Assembly (NCBI RefSeq): GCF_000754095.2
Contig: NZ_JQSG02000006.1
Span: forward strand, 1,047,129-1,111,128
From: Acidihalobacter prosperus
GTDB lineage: Bacteria > Pseudomonadota > Gammaproteobacteria > DSM-5130 > Acidihalobacteraceae
Reading direction: 5' to 3'
DNA length: 64,000 nucleotides
Made by a program: the position numbers and the translations under genes. The notes beneath the pieces were generated by a model that worked only from the letters and a program-made list of their open reading frames with translations, was not told where the DNA came from and ran no database searches. Positions 28,492-38,703 of this stretch are shown in pieces (positions within the stretch are counted from its first letter, which is position 1; each line of letters opens with the position of its first letter).

Positions 28492-29354
28492 GGGTGTTCT
28501 CCAGGGCCCGGCCGAGGCCGCGACGGGCCATACAGCAGGATGCTGGGATCTTGCTGTAGCTCTTCGCTGAGTTGGCGATAACTGCGCACCGTGGCGCCGA
28601 ACTGCCGCAAAGCTTCGTCTGCCTGGGGCAGCGTGCGCTGCATGGCGCGGGCGCTGCGGCTGATTTCGGACGTGAGCTGATTGAGATGCTGCATCAGTCC
28701 GGGCAGCTGAGCGGTGCTCGCCCGCGTCTGTCGCATGAGCGCGTCGAACTGGTCGATGGCGTCGGCGAGCTTGCCGCTGTGCGCGTTCAGGCGGGCGCTG
28801 AGGGCGTCGATGTTGGCGAGTGTCTGGCCGACATGTGCGATGTTGCGGTCGCTCAACAGTCGCGCCAGGCGTTCGCTGGTCTGGGTCAGGCTGGTACCGA
28901 CCTGATTCACGATCACGTCGAGACGCTGCATCAGCGAAGGCGAGGTCTTGATTACCGGGTAGGGCGCGTCGTCGGTGCGCTGCAACGGCGGCGAACCGGG
29001 CGACCCCCCGGTCAGGCTGACGAAGGCCGAACCCGTGATCCCCTGGAGCTGCAGGCTGGCGCGGGTATCCTGGCGGATCGGCGTGCCGCGTGAGATATCG
29101 AGCAGCAGGCGCACGCGCGAGGGATTTGCGGGATCGAGGCCGATCTGGCTCACGTGACCGACGCGCACGCCGTGGTAGCGCACCGCCGCGTCCTGCGGCA
29201 GGGCCCAGACCGACTCGGTGGTGTAGACGAGATAACGGTCGTAGTCGTGTCGGCCGGGGCCGCCGGCGGCGAACCACAGCAGCAGGGCAACCAGACCGGC
29301 GCCCAGCACGATGACGAAAAGGCCGACCAGGGCGTAATTGACGCGCGATTCCAT
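28488..29354 (-). CDS. mlaD: MCE-domain lipid-binding protein (MlaD-like)
   Basis: 288 residues. An N-terminal membrane anchor (YALVGLFVIVLGAGLVALLLWF) is followed by the MCE domain (VRYHGVRVGHVSQIGLDPANPSRVRLLLDI) and a long helical C-terminal region (about residues 140-270) that may form a needle. It carries phospholipids between membranes with the MlaE/MlaF pair upstream. Confidence 0.9.
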   Translation of the reverse strand: MESRVNYALVGLFVIVLGAGLVALLLWFAAGGPGRHDYDRYLVYTTESVWALPQDAAVRYHGVRVGHVSQIGLDPANPSRVRLLLDISRGTPIRQDTRASLQLQGITGSAFVSLTGGSPGSPPLQRTDDAPYPVIKTSPSLMQRLDVIVNQVGTSLTQTSERLARLLSDRNIAHVGQTLANIDALSARLNAHSGKLADAIDQFDALMRQTRASTAQLPGLMQHLNQLTSEISRSARAMQRTLPQADEALRQFGATVRSYRQLSEELQQDPSILLYGPSRPRPGPGEHP

Positions 29355-30115
29355 CAGGCCAGGGCCTCCGTTTGACTGAAGAATGCCCGCACGTTGGGGT
29401 CTGGATGCTCGCGCAGGGCGGCAGGCGTGTCGACGGCGAGCAATCGTCCCTCGCCCAGCAAGGCGACGCGGTCCGCGATGAGGTCCACCGAGGTGAGGTC
29501 GTGCGTGACCAGTATCACGGTGAGCGCCAGGGCGTCGCGCAGACGGCCCACGAGGTGATCGATCGCGCGTGCGCTGACCGGGTCCAGGCCGGAACCGGGT
29601 TCGTCGAGGAACAGCAGCTCGGGGTCGAGCGCGAGTGCGCGCGCCAATGCCGCACGCTTGCGCATGCCGCCACTGAGTTCGCTGGGGTACAGGCTGGCGG
29701 CCTCGGGCGGCAGTCCAGTCAGTTCGATCTTGAGCATGGCGAGTTGACGGATCAGCGAGGTCGGCAGATGGGTGTGTTCGCTCAGGGGCAGGGCGACGTT
29801 TTCCAGCACGTTGAGCCCGCCGAACAGCGCGCCGGACTGGAATAATACCCCCATCCGCTGGCGCAGGCCGGTTTCCTCGCGCGCGGACAGTGTGCGGCCG
29901 GCGCCGAAGCGCTGGCCGAACAGTTCGATCTCGCCGCCCTCGGGGCTGCGCAGCAGGATCATTTCGCGCAGCAGCGTGGTCTTGCCTGCCCCGGAACCGC
30001 CGACCAGGGCGAGAATCTCGCCGCGCCGGACCTCCAGATCGATGCCGGCATGGATCACGCGTTCGCCGTAGCGCGATTCGATACCGGCAAGGCGCAGCAC
30101 GGGTTCGCCGCTCAT
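29354..30115 (-). CDS. mlaF: ABC ATPase of the Mla-type lipid transporter
   Basis: 253 residues with Walker A GGSGAGKTTL, signature LSGGMRKRAALARAL and Walker B LLFLDEPGSGLDP, the MlaF subtype. It energises the permease encoded just upstream, whose coding region it overlaps by 4 bases; its own stop overlaps the MCE gene start by 1 base. Confidence 0.94.
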   Translation of the reverse strand: MSGEPVLRLAGIESRYGERVIHAGIDLEVRRGEILALVGGSGAGKTTLLREMILLRSPEGGEIELFGQRFGAGRTLSAREETGLRQRMGVLFQSGALFGGLNVLENVALPLSEHTHLPTSLIRQLAMLKIELTGLPPEAASLYPSELSGGMRKRAALARALALDPELLFLDEPGSGLDPVSARAIDHLVGRLRDALALTVILVTHDLTSVDLIADRVALLGEGRLLAVDTPAALREHPDPNVRAFFSQTEALA

Positions 30116-31227
30116 AGCGAGAGCCGGTTGAAAATGACCGAGAACACGGCGTCGAGCACGATCACCATGAAGATCGACTGCACCACGCTGCGCGTGGTGT
30201 GCCGACCGACGCTTTCGGCGCTGCCGCTGACCTTGAAACCCTGATAGCAGCCGACACCGGCGATCACCAGGGCGAACACCGGGGCCTTGCCGACGCCGAT
30301 CAGGAAACTGGTCAGGCTGACGCTCTGGTGCAGGCGTTCCACGAAGCTGTCGGGGCTGACGTCGAGCACGAACTCGCCCACGAGCATGCCGCCGAGCACC
30401 CCGACCATGTCGGCGAACACGGTGAGCAGGGGCAGGGCGATGGCAAGCCCGACGACTTTGGGTACGACCAGCATTTCCAGCGGACGGATGCCCATGGCGC
30501 GCAGTGCGTCGATTTCCTCGGTGACGCGCATGGTGCCGATTTCCGCGGTAAAGGCGGCGCCGGTCCGTCCGGCGATGATGATCGCGGTCAGCAGCGGCGC
30601 CAGCTCGCGCAACATGCTGATGCCGACGAGGTCGGCGATATAGAGGTTGGCGCCGTACTGGGCGAGGAAGGTCGCGCTCTGGTAACCGATCACCACTCCG
30701 ATGAGGAAGGACAGCAGACCGACGATGGGCAGCGCCTGAACGCCGGCCTGTTCCAGGGTGAGCAGGATTTGCCGGGGGCGCAGCCGGCGTGGGTGAGGCA
30801 GGGCGCGCAGGGCGGTCAGCGTGCCTTCGCCGACGAAGCCGAGGAACTCGTAGCCGGTGCCCAGCATGCTGAGAGTGCAGCGCCCCACGTAGGTCAGCCA
30901 GCCTTCGCCGCGCCGTTGCGTCTGCCGGCTGCGTGGATCGGCACCTGTGGCGAGCAGGCCGAGCAGCGTGGCGGCCTCGGCCGAGGCGCCGTGCAGCTGT
31001 ATCGGCTTGCCCTGTGCCGCACGATCGAGCAGGGCACGGCGGATCAGCCAGGCGCCGGTGGTGTCGAGCCCGTCGAGCTGAGACAGGTCGAGGATCGCGG
31101 GGGCGTCGGCGGGTAGCCTGGCCGGATCGACGCGGCCGGCGTTGCCCGACAGGCCCGCGGTGGTCCAGTGACCGCTCAGCCTGACGGCTTCCGAATCGAT
31201 ATGCAGACTGGCGGGCGATGGGAGCAT
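30112..31227 (-). CDS. mlaE: MlaE-type permease with N-terminal STAS-like domain
   Basis: 371 residues. The first ~95 residues look like a STAS/MlaB-like domain (PAILDLSQLDGLDTTGAWLI), followed by the MlaE permease (GYEFLGFVGEG, GVVIGYQSATFLAQYGAN, IGTMRVTEEIDALRAMGI). The fusion replaces a separate mlaB. First gene of the operon mlaE-mlaF-mlaD-lipoprotein; no mlaC follows. Confidence 0.93.
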   Translation of the reverse strand: MLPSPASLHIDSEAVRLSGHWTTAGLSGNAGRVDPARLPADAPAILDLSQLDGLDTTGAWLIRRALLDRAAQGKPIQLHGASAEAATLLGLLATGADPRSRQTQRRGEGWLTYVGRCTLSMLGTGYEFLGFVGEGTLTALRALPHPRRLRPRQILLTLEQAGVQALPIVGLLSFLIGVVIGYQSATFLAQYGANLYIADLVGISMLRELAPLLTAIIIAGRTGAAFTAEIGTMRVTEEIDALRAMGIRPLEMLVVPKVVGLAIALPLLTVFADMVGVLGGMLVGEFVLDVSPDSFVERLHQSVSLTSFLIGVGKAPVFALVIAGVGCYQGFKVSGSAESVGRHTTRSVVQSIFMVIVLDAVFSVIFNRLSL

Positions 31228-31274
31228 GGCGCGACTTTGTCCGATTTCGCGCCCGTCGGCAACGGGCGGCGTGT

Positions 31275-32141
31275 TTAGGTGCGTGCCGAGTCGATCAGGG
31301 CGGCCGCGGCGTTAGACAGCGTGCGTTCGCGATGACGCACGAAACCCAGGGTGCGTCGGAGCCTTAACCCGTCGGTGGACAGGGCCTTGATGCTGTCGTC
31401 CACCAGGATTTCGGGCAGGGCGCTCCAGCCGAGGCCGATCGAGACCATGCTGCGAATGGTTTCGAGGTAGTTCGTGTCCAGCCGCACCTTGGGTTTGAGT
31501 CCGTGTGTGGCAAGGGCGCGCTCGATCACGCCGCGCGTATAGGTGCCGATGGCGGGCAGGATTGCGGGGTACTCGGCGAGCTGCGCCAGGGCCACGGGGC
31601 CGTGGATCGCGGCCAGCGGGTGGTCGACGGCGGCGACGAGGGTCAGCGGATCGTCCCACACCGGGGTCGATACCAGTTGCGGCGGGGTTTCCGGGGGCAG
31701 CGTGACCAGCGCCAGCTCCAGGTCGCCGTGTTCGACTGCGGCGCAGCCGGCCTCCGAATCCAGAAAGCGCAGGTCGAGATCGACCTCGGGATAGCGGCGG
31801 GTGTAGCCGCGCAGCAGCGCGGGCAGGCGGTGCAGGCCGATGTGGTGGGAGGTGCCGATGCTCAGCGTGCCGGCCACGTGGCCCGACAGGTTGGCGAGCC
31901 TGCGCCGGCTTTCGTCCAGCTCCAGCAGGATGCGACGCGCGCCCGGTAGCAGGGCGCGGCCGGCCTCGGTCAGCTGGACGCGGCGGGCCACGCGGTCGAA
32001 CAGGCGCCGGCCCAGTTCGCCTTCGAGCTGGCGGATGCGCTTGCTCACCGCCGGCTGGGTGAGATGCAGCCGCGCGGCGGCCTCGGAAAAGGAGCTGAGT
32101 TCGGCGACGGCGGTGAAGGCCTGCAGGGCGTTGACGTCCAT
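31275..32141 (-). CDS. LysR-type regulator divergent to leuC
   Basis: 288 residues with a LysR helix-turn-helix (SFSEAAARLHLTQPAVSKRIRQLEGELG) and an effector-binding domain. It is transcribed away from leuC with 114 bases between starts, the usual arrangement for a regulator of the leu genes; the effector is unknown. It could respond to isopropylmalate (inference). Confidence 0.9.
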   Translation of the reverse strand: MDVNALQAFTAVAELSSFSEAAARLHLTQPAVSKRIRQLEGELGRRLFDRVARRVQLTEAGRALLPGARRILLELDESRRRLANLSGHVAGTLSIGTSHHIGLHRLPALLRGYTRRYPEVDLDLRFLDSEAGCAAVEHGDLELALVTLPPETPPQLVSTPVWDDPLTLVAAVDHPLAAIHGPVALAQLAEYPAILPAIGTYTRGVIERALATHGLKPKVRLDTNYLETIRSMVSIGLGWSALPEILVDDSIKALSTDGLRLRRTLGFVRHRERTLSNAAAALIDSART

Positions 32142-32159
32142 GGCGGGTTCCGTTCATGT

Positions 32160-32174
32160 ATTCCAGTCAGGAAT
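32160..32174. promoter_or_regulatory. Candidate LysR operator between lysR and leuC
   Basis: ATTCC-AGTCA-GGAAT is a perfect 5-bp inverted repeat with a 5-base spacer in the divergent intergenic region, 19 bases from the lysR start. It resembles T-N11-A type sites of LysR proteins. Confidence 0.5.
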
Positions 32175-32255
32175 GTAACACATGACATATTGCCATTTGA
32201 GTTATAGCGCGAGCGGGTTTAGTCTCGCCCGACACAGTGGAGGAGGTCCCGGGAC

Positions 32256-33659
32256 ATGGCAGGAAAAACGCTCTACGACAAATTGTGGGACGCGCACGTG
32301 GTGCGCACCGAGGACGACGGCACCGCGCTGCTCTACATCGACCGGCATCTGGTGCACGAGGTGACCAGCCCGCAGGCCTTCGAGGGCCTGCGTCTGGCCG
32401 GTCGCGAGCCGTGGCGCATCGACAGCATCCTGGCGGTGCCGGACCACAACGTGCCGACCACGGACCGCGCCCTGGGTATCGCGGACCCGGTCTCGCGCCA
32501 GCAGGTCGACACCCTGGACGAGAACTGCCGGACCTACCGCATCACCGAATTCCGCATGGACGATCCGCGCCAGGGCATCGTGCACGTGATCGGGCCGGAG
32601 CAGGGCGCGACGCTGCCGGGCATGACCGTGGTTTGCGGCGACTCGCACACCTCCACGCACGGCGCCTTCGGCGCGCTGGCGCACGGTATCGGCACCTCCG
32701 AGGTCGAGCACGTGCTGGCCACGCAGTGCCTGATCCAGAAGAAGTCGCGCAACATGCGCGTGCGCGTCGAGGGCGAGGTCGGCCCGGGCGTGACGGCCAA
32801 GGACATCACGCTGGCGGTGATCGGCGAGATCGGCACCGCCGGCGGCACCGGCTACGCCATCGAGTTCGCCGGCTCGGCGGTGCGCGCGCTGTCCATGGAA
32901 GGCCGCATGACGCTGTGCAACATGGCGATCGAGGGCGGCGCCCGTGCCGGCATGGTGGCGGTCGACCAGACCACCATCGACTATCTCGCAGGCCGGCCCT
33001 ATGCGCCCAAGGGCGCGCAGTGGGACGCTGCGGTGGCCGCCTGGCGCGAGCTGCACAGCGACGACGACGCCGTGTTCGATCACGAGGTGGTGATCGATGC
33101 GACCGGCATCCGTCCGCAGGTCACCTGGGGCACCTCGCCGGAGATGGTGCTGCCGGTCGATGCCAAGGTGCCGGACCCGGCCGCCGAGCCGGATGCGGTT
33201 AAGGCCGAGGGCATGCGCCGCGCGCTGGCCTACATGGGGCTCGAGGCGGGCACGCCGATCGACGCCATCCCGGTGGACAAGGTGTTCATCGGCTCCTGCA
33301 CCAACTCGCGCATCGAGGATCTGCGCGCTGCCGCCGCCGTGGCCAAGGGCCGCAAGGTGGCCGGCAACGTCAAGCTGGCGATGGTGGTGCCGGGCTCCGG
33401 ACTGGTGAAGCGTCAGGCCGAGGAGGAGGGACTGGATCAGGTGTTCCTCGCCGCCGGTTTCGAGTGGCGCGAGCCGGGCTGTTCCATGTGTCTGGCGATG
33501 AACGCCGACCGGCTGGAGCCGGGCGAGCGCTGCGCGTCGACCTCGAACCGCAATTTCGAGGGTCGGCAGGGGCAGGGCGGGCGCACCCATCTGGTGAGCC
33601 CGGCGATGGCCGCGGCCGCCGCGGTCGCCGGCCATTTCGTAGACGTGCGTTCGTTGTAA
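32256..33659 (+). CDS. leuC: 3-isopropylmalate dehydratase large subunit
   Basis: 467 residues, aconitase family. The [4Fe-4S] ligand cysteines are visible in [11 protein letters not shown] and GCSMCLAMN. With LeuD it isomerises 2- to 3-isopropylmalate. GGAGG lies about 10 bases before the ATG. leuD starts 16 bases after the stop. Confidence 0.98.
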   Translation: MAGKTLYDKLWDAHVVRTEDDGTALLYIDRHLVHEVTSPQAFEGLRLAGREPWRIDSILAVPDHNVPTTDRALGIADPVSRQQVDTLDENCRTYRITEFRMDDPRQGIVHVIGPEQGATLPGMTVVCGDSHTSTHGAFGALAHGIGTSEVEHVLATQCLIQKKSRNMRVRVEGEVGPGVTAKDITLAVIGEIGTAGGTGYAIEFAGSAVRALSMEGRMTLCNMAIEGGARAGMVAVDQTTIDYLAGRPYAPKGAQWDAAVAAWRELHSDDDAVFDHEVVIDATGIRPQVTWGTSPEMVLPVDAKVPDPAAEPDAVKAEGMRRALAYMGLEAGTPIDAIPVDKVFIGSCTNSRIEDLRAAAAVAKGRKVAGNVKLAMVVPGSGLVKRQAEEEGLDQVFLAAGFEWREPGCSMCLAMNADRLEPGERCASTSNRNFEGRQGQGGRTHLVSPAMAAAAAVAGHFVDVRSL

Positions 33660-33675
33660 TCGGGAGGAATCGGGC

Positions 33676-34320
33676 ATGCAGGCATTTACCAGGCATACGG
33701 GCAAGGTGATCCCCCTCGATCGGGCCAACGTCGACACCGACGCGATCATCCCCAAGCAGTACCTCAAGTCGATCAAGCGCTCGGGCTTCGGCCCCAACCT
33801 GTTCGACGACTGGCGCTACCTCGATCCGGGCGAGCCGGGCGTGGACAACGCCGGGCGCCGGCCGAACCCCGAGTTCGTGCTCAACGATCCGCGCTACGCC
33901 GACGGCACGGTGCTGCTGGCGCGCAAGAACTTCGGCTGCGGCTCCTCGCGCGAGCACGCCGTATGGGCGCTGGACGACTACGGCATCCGCGCGGTGATCG
34001 CCCCGAGCTTCGCCGACATCTTCTTCAACAACAGCTTCAAGAGCGGGCTGCTGCCCATCGTGCTCGAAGAGACGGCAGTCGATGCGCTGTTCGCCGCGGT
34101 GGCGGCGACGCCCGGCTACGCGCTCACCATCGATCTGCAGGCGCAGAGGGTGAGCACGCCGGACGGGCAGTCCTACGCCTTCGAGGTCGACCCCTTCCGC
34201 AAGCACTGCCTGCTGGAAGGGCTGGACGACATCGGCCTGACCCTGCAGCATGCCGACGCCATCCGCGCCTACGAGGTGCGGCGCCGGCAGGAGGCGCCGT
34301 GGCTGTTCGGTGCGCCCTGA
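33676..34320 (+). CDS. leuD: 3-isopropylmalate dehydratase small subunit
   Basis: 214 residues with the LeuD swivel-domain motifs [15 protein letters not shown] and [14 protein letters not shown]. It forms the active enzyme with LeuC. Confidence 0.98.
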   Translation: MQAFTRHTGKVIPLDRANVDTDAIIPKQYLKSIKRSGFGPNLFDDWRYLDPGEPGVDNAGRRPNPEFVLNDPRYADGTVLLARKNFGCGSSREHAVWALDDYGIRAVIAPSFADIFFNNSFKSGLLPIVLEETAVDALFAAVAATPGYALTIDLQAQRVSTPDGQSYAFEVDPFRKHCLLEGLDDIGLTLQHADAIRAYEVRRRQEAPWLFGAP

Positions 34321-34349
34321 CGGCCGCGGACTTGATCTGAGCCGCCGCA

Positions 34350-35273
34350 TTGACGGGGATTCCCGCGTGGATACCGATCACGCTCGCCGCGGCGGTGTTC
34401 CAGGTTTGGCGTACCGCGCTGCAGGTCAAGCTGCGCGGTGTGCTGTCCGCCAGCGGGGCGGGTTTCGTGCGCTATCTCTACGCGCTGCCGCTCGATGTAC
34501 TGATGCTGGTGCTGGCTCTGTGGTGGCTGCAGGCGACCCTGCCGGCGGTGCCCTGGCGCTTCCTGCTGCTCTGCCTGGCGGGCGGAGTGGCGCAGATTTT
34601 CGGCACGATCCTGTTGATCACGGCCTTCGGGCTGCGCAACTTCGTGGTCGGCACGGCCTATGCCAAGACCGAAGCCGCGCAGCTGGTGGTCCTGTCGGTG
34701 GTGGTGCTGGGCGTACACTTGCCGCCACTGGCGGTGGCGGGCATTTTTCTCGCCGTGGCCGGTGTGCTGTTGCTGTCGCTGGTCGGACAGAAGCTCGGGC
34801 TGCGCGACTGGCTCAGGGCATCGCTGCAGCCGGCGGCGTTGTGCGGCCTGGGCGCGGCCTTCGCCTTCGCGCTGACCGCGCTGGCGCTGCGCGCCGCGAG
34901 CGTAGACCTGGGGCCATCGGTCCACGTGGCGGTCAAGGCGACGCTGGTGCTGTTGGTCACCAACCTGGCGCAGACGCTGGTGCAGGGCGGTTACATGGCA
35001 TGGCGCACCCCCGGCGAACTGCGCGACTGCTTGCGATTGTGGCGGCGCGCCTCGCCGGTCGGCATCCTGTCGGCACTGGGTTCGGGTTGCTGGTTCGCGG
35101 GTTTCGCGTTGACCCATGTGGCCCTGGTGCGCGGTCTCGGCCAGGTGGAGATTCTGTTCACCCTGGCGGTGGGGCATTTCTATCTCAAGGAGCGCGTGCG
35201 CCGAGGCGAGGTGACGGGATTGGCGCTGGTGACCCTGGGCGTGCTGATGATCGCCGCGGCGGACATGCGCTAG
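34350..35273 (+). CDS. EamA/DMT-family permease
   Basis: 307 residues, about ten membrane segments, drug/metabolite transporter superfamily. The start is a TTG at 34350 with no better codon close by. The gene sits between leuD and leuB, interrupting the usual leuCDB order, and could export an amino acid or metabolite; the substrate is unknown. Confidence 0.78.
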   Translation: MTGIPAWIPITLAAAVFQVWRTALQVKLRGVLSASGAGFVRYLYALPLDVLMLVLALWWLQATLPAVPWRFLLLCLAGGVAQIFGTILLITAFGLRNFVVGTAYAKTEAAQLVVLSVVVLGVHLPPLAVAGIFLAVAGVLLLSLVGQKLGLRDWLRASLQPAALCGLGAAFAFALTALALRAASVDLGPSVHVAVKATLVLLVTNLAQTLVQGGYMAWRTPGELRDCLRLWRRASPVGILSALGSGCWFAGFALTHVALVRGLGQVEILFTLAVGHFYLKERVRRGEVTGLALVTLGVLMIAAADMR

Positions 35274-35314
35274 ACGAATACTGAGCGAACGAACATGACA
35301 TTGAGGAGTGGGTT

Positions 35315-36388
35315 ATGAGTCGGAAAATACTGCTGCTGCCGGGCGACGGAATCGGCCCGGAAATCGTCGCGGAGGCGGTCAAGGTGATCGAGGCGCTGAA
35401 GGCGCGGCACGGGCTCGACGTGGAGACCGACGAGGCACCGATCGGCGGCGCCGGTTACGATGCGGCCGGACACCCGCTGCCCGAGGCGACGCTGGCCAAG
35501 GCGCGCGAGGCCGATGCGGTGCTGCTCGGCGCGGTCGGCGGGCCGCAGTACGACAAGCTGCCGCGCGAGCTGCGTCCGGAGCGCGGTCTGCTCGGCATCC
35601 GCAAGTCCATGGGTCTGTTCGCCAATCTGCGCCCGGCGCTGCTGTATCCCGAACTCGCCGAGGCCTCCACGCTCAAGCGCGAGGTGGTCGAGGGGCTGGA
35701 CATCATGATCGTGCGCGAGCTGACCGGTGGCATCTATTTCGGCGAGCCGCGCGGCATCCGCGAACGCGAGGACGGCCAGCGCGAGGGTTTCAACACCCTC
35801 GTCTACAGCGAATCCGAGATCGAACGCATCGCCCGGGTAGCCTTCGACACCGCGATGAAGCGCGGCAAGCGCCTGTGCTCGGTGGACAAGGCCAACGTGC
35901 TGGAGGTGTCCGAGCTGTGGCGCGAGGTGGTCGAGCGCGTGGGCCGCGACTATCCCGAGGTCGAGCTGTCGCACATGTACGTCGACAACGCGGCGATGCA
36001 GCTGGTGCGCGCGCCCAAGCAGTTCGACGTGATGGTGACCACCAACATGTTCGGCGACATTCTCTCCGATGCCGCCTCGATGCTGACCGGCTCGATCGGC
36101 ATGCTGCCCTCGGCCTCGCTGAACGCGGACGGCCAGGGCATGTACGAACCGATCCACGGCTCGGCGCCGGATATCGCCGGTCGCGGCGTGGCCAATCCGC
36201 TGGCGACCATTCTCTCGGTGTCCATGCTGCTGCGCCACTCGCTGGGCGAGGCCGCGCTGGCCGACCGCGTCGACGCCGCCGTGGGGCAGGTGCTCCGACA
36301 GGGTCTGCGCACGGCCGATCTCGCCGCCGCCGGTGCGCCGGCGGTATCCACGCGCGAAATGGGCGACGCGGTCGTCGCCGCGCTCTGA
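35315..36388 (+). CDS. leuB: 3-isopropylmalate dehydrogenase
   Basis: 357 residues, isocitrate/isopropylmalate dehydrogenase family ([57 protein letters not shown]). It oxidises 3-isopropylmalate in leucine synthesis. GAGGAG precedes the ATG at 35315. Confidence 0.98.
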   Translation: MSRKILLLPGDGIGPEIVAEAVKVIEALKARHGLDVETDEAPIGGAGYDAAGHPLPEATLAKAREADAVLLGAVGGPQYDKLPRELRPERGLLGIRKSMGLFANLRPALLYPELAEASTLKREVVEGLDIMIVRELTGGIYFGEPRGIREREDGQREGFNTLVYSESEIERIARVAFDTAMKRGKRLCSVDKANVLEVSELWREVVERVGRDYPEVELSHMYVDNAAMQLVRAPKQFDVMVTTNMFGDILSDAASMLTGSIGMLPSASLNADGQGMYEPIHGSAPDIAGRGVANPLATILSVSMLLRHSLGEAALADRVDAAVGQVLRQGLRTADLAAAGAPAVSTREMGDAVVAAL

Positions 36389-36406
36389 GTCGCTAGGGGG
36401 TAGGAC

Positions 36407-37525
36407 ATGGCAAAGCTACGAGTCGGACTGGTCGGCTGGCGTGGGATGGTCGGTTCCGTGCTGATGCAGCGCATGCAGGCGGAGGGCGATTTCGCACGCA
36501 TCGAGTCGCGGTTCTTCAGCACCTCGAACGCCGGTGGGGCGGCGCCGGACTTCGCCGCTGGCGGCACCCTGGCCGATGCCCACGACATCGCCCGTCTCGG
36601 CGAGATGGATGCGATCGTCACCTGCCAGGGCGGCGACTACACTTCGGCCGTCTATCCGCAGCTGCGTGCGGCCGGCTGGGCGGGGCACTGGATCGACGCC
36701 GCGTCGACCCTGCGCATGAGCGACGAGGCGGTGATCGTGCTCGATCCGGTCAACCGCGAGGTGATCGATGCGCGTCTCGCGGCCGGCGGCAGGACCTGGA
36801 TCGGCGGCAATTGCACGGTCAGCCTGATGCTGATGGCCCTGGGCGGGTTGTTCCGCGCCGGGCTCGTGGAGTGGATGAGTGCGATGACCTACCAGGCGGC
36901 GAGCGGTGCCGGTGCGCAGAACATGCGCGAGCTGCTCGCGCAGATGGGCGCCCTGCACGACGGCGTGGCGGCGGAACTCGCCGATCCCGATTCGGCGATT
37001 CTCGATATCGACGCCAAGGTGAGTGCGATGATGCGCTCCTCCGCATTTCCCGCGGAGCACTTCGGCGTGCCGCTGGCCGGCAGCCTGATCCCCTGGATCG
37101 ACAAGCAGCTCGACAACGGCCAGAGCCGCGAGGAATGGAAGGGGCAGGCCGAGACCAACAAGATCCTCGGCGCCGGGCGGATCGTGCCGATCGACGGTTT
37201 CTGCGTACGCATCGGCAGCATGCGCTGCCACTCGCAGGCATTGACCGTCAAGCTGACCGGCAACGTGCCGATGTCGGATATCGAGGGCCTGATCCGCGAG
37301 GCCAACGACTGGGTGCGCCTGATCCCCAACGAACGCGAGGCCTCCATGCGCGAGCTGAGCCCGGCGGCGGTCAGCGGCCGCCTGGAGGTGCCGGTCGGGC
37401 GCCTGCGCAAGCTCAACATGGGCCCCCAATACCTTGGCGCCTTCACCTGCGGCGATCAGCTGCTGTGGGGCGCGGCCGAGCCGCTGCGACGCATGTTGAA
37501 CATCCTCGTCGACACGCGTGGATGA
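36407..37525 (+). CDS. asd: Aspartate-semialdehyde dehydrogenase
   Basis: 372 residues, with NADP site [17 protein letters not shown] and catalytic cysteine C136 in GGNCTVS. It makes aspartate semialdehyde for lysine, threonine and methionine. It is followed 19 bases later by an Asd paralogue. Confidence 0.98.
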   Translation: MAKLRVGLVGWRGMVGSVLMQRMQAEGDFARIESRFFSTSNAGGAAPDFAAGGTLADAHDIARLGEMDAIVTCQGGDYTSAVYPQLRAAGWAGHWIDAASTLRMSDEAVIVLDPVNREVIDARLAAGGRTWIGGNCTVSLMLMALGGLFRAGLVEWMSAMTYQAASGAGAQNMRELLAQMGALHDGVAAELADPDSAILDIDAKVSAMMRSSAFPAEHFGVPLAGSLIPWIDKQLDNGQSREEWKGQAETNKILGAGRIVPIDGFCVRIGSMRCHSQALTVKLTGNVPMSDIEGLIREANDWVRLIPNEREASMRELSPAAVSGRLEVPVGRLRKLNMGPQYLGAFTCGDQLLWGAAEPLRRMLNILVDTRG

Positions 37526-37544
37526 CGAGGGAGCGAATACGACG

Positions 37545-38567
37545 ATGAATTCCGTACAGGCCCGGCGCTACGCGGTCGCCGTGATCGGGGCCACCGGCAT
37601 GGTGGGCGAGGCGGTGTTGTCGCTGCTGGCGGAACGCGATTTCCCGGCCGGTAAGATCCATGCGCTGGCCAGCGCGCGCTCGTTCGGGGAGGATGTCGAC
37701 TATGGCGGCCGTTCGTTGCCGGTAGGCGATCTGGCAGCGTTCGATTTCGCCGGCGTCGATCTGGCGATATTCGCGGTACCGCCGGCCGTGGCAGCGGAAG
37801 GTATCCCGCGGGCGGTGGCGGCCGGTAGCGTCGCGATCGATCTTTCCGGGCAATTCGCCGACGAAGCCGATGTGCCGCTAGTGGTTCCCGAGGCGAACCC
37901 GGAGGCGTTGGCCGATTGCGGTCGCCGCGGAGTCGTCGCAAGCCCGGGTATTGTCTCGGCACTGATACCGGTGCTCAAGCCGCTGCACGCCGCCGCGGGC
38001 ATCGTGCGACTGCGGCTGGGGCTGTGTCAGCCCGTATCGGCCGCTGGTCGTGGCGCCGTGGAAAAACTGGCGCGGCAGACCGCGGCCTTGCTGAGTGCGC
38101 AGCCGGTCGAGCTGGCGCCCGACGAGATTCAGGCGGCTTTCAACGTGGTGCCGGCAACGCTGGCAGAGGCTGCCGGAGACGGGCCGCCTCCCGCATCCCG
38201 GCTGGCGCAGGATATTCGCCGCGTACTCGGCGACGCACAGATTGCGATCGACGCGAGCGTGATGCGTGTGCCGGTATTTTTCGGCTATTCATGCCAGGTA
38301 TGGGTCGAAACGCGCGAGCCGATCGAGCCCGTAACTGTATCGAAATTGCTCGGTCAGGCACCCGGCGTGGCGCTGCTTTCTTCGTCGATACGTCCGACCG
38401 CGGTCGGGCACGCATCGGGGCGCGATGAGGTTTTCGTGGGCACGATACGGCGCGACCAGGCCCAGGCATGCGGCTTGTATCTGTGGGTGGTAGCCGACAA
38501 TCTACGCAAAGGCAGTGCGCTCAATGGTGTTCAAATCGCCGAGATTTTGATAAAAGACTACATATAA
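37545..38567 (+). CDS. usg: USG-1-like paralogue of aspartate-semialdehyde dehydrogenase
   Basis: 340 residues with an Asd-type Rossmann N-terminus (AVAVIGATGMVGEAVLSLL) and an Asd fold, but the catalytic cysteine segment NC(T) is replaced by SPGIVS, so it is unlikely to be an active dehydrogenase. This matches USG-1 proteins found between asd and fimV in gammaproteobacteria. The ATG at 37545 is preceded by GGGAGCG. Function unknown. Confidence 0.85.
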   Translation: MNSVQARRYAVAVIGATGMVGEAVLSLLAERDFPAGKIHALASARSFGEDVDYGGRSLPVGDLAAFDFAGVDLAIFAVPPAVAAEGIPRAVAAGSVAIDLSGQFADEADVPLVVPEANPEALADCGRRGVVASPGIVSALIPVLKPLHAAAGIVRLRLGLCQPVSAAGRGAVEKLARQTAALLSAQPVELAPDEIQAAFNVVPATLAEAAGDGPPPASRLAQDIRRVLGDAQIAIDASVMRVPVFFGYSCQVWVETREPIEPVTVSKLLGQAPGVALLSSSIRPTAVGHASGRDEVFVGTIRRDQAQACGLYLWVVADNLRKGSALNGVQIAEILIKDYI

Positions 38568-38703
38568 TCTAAAGTTACGGCGGGAAGTTCGAGCATGTAC
38601 ACAGACTTGGGCGCTCGCCAGACAGAAATGACCCCGCACGGGTGCGCTGCGCGTAAGCGGCCCGGGCACGAACCGATAAGCATATAACCGAGGGGATATC
38701 AAC

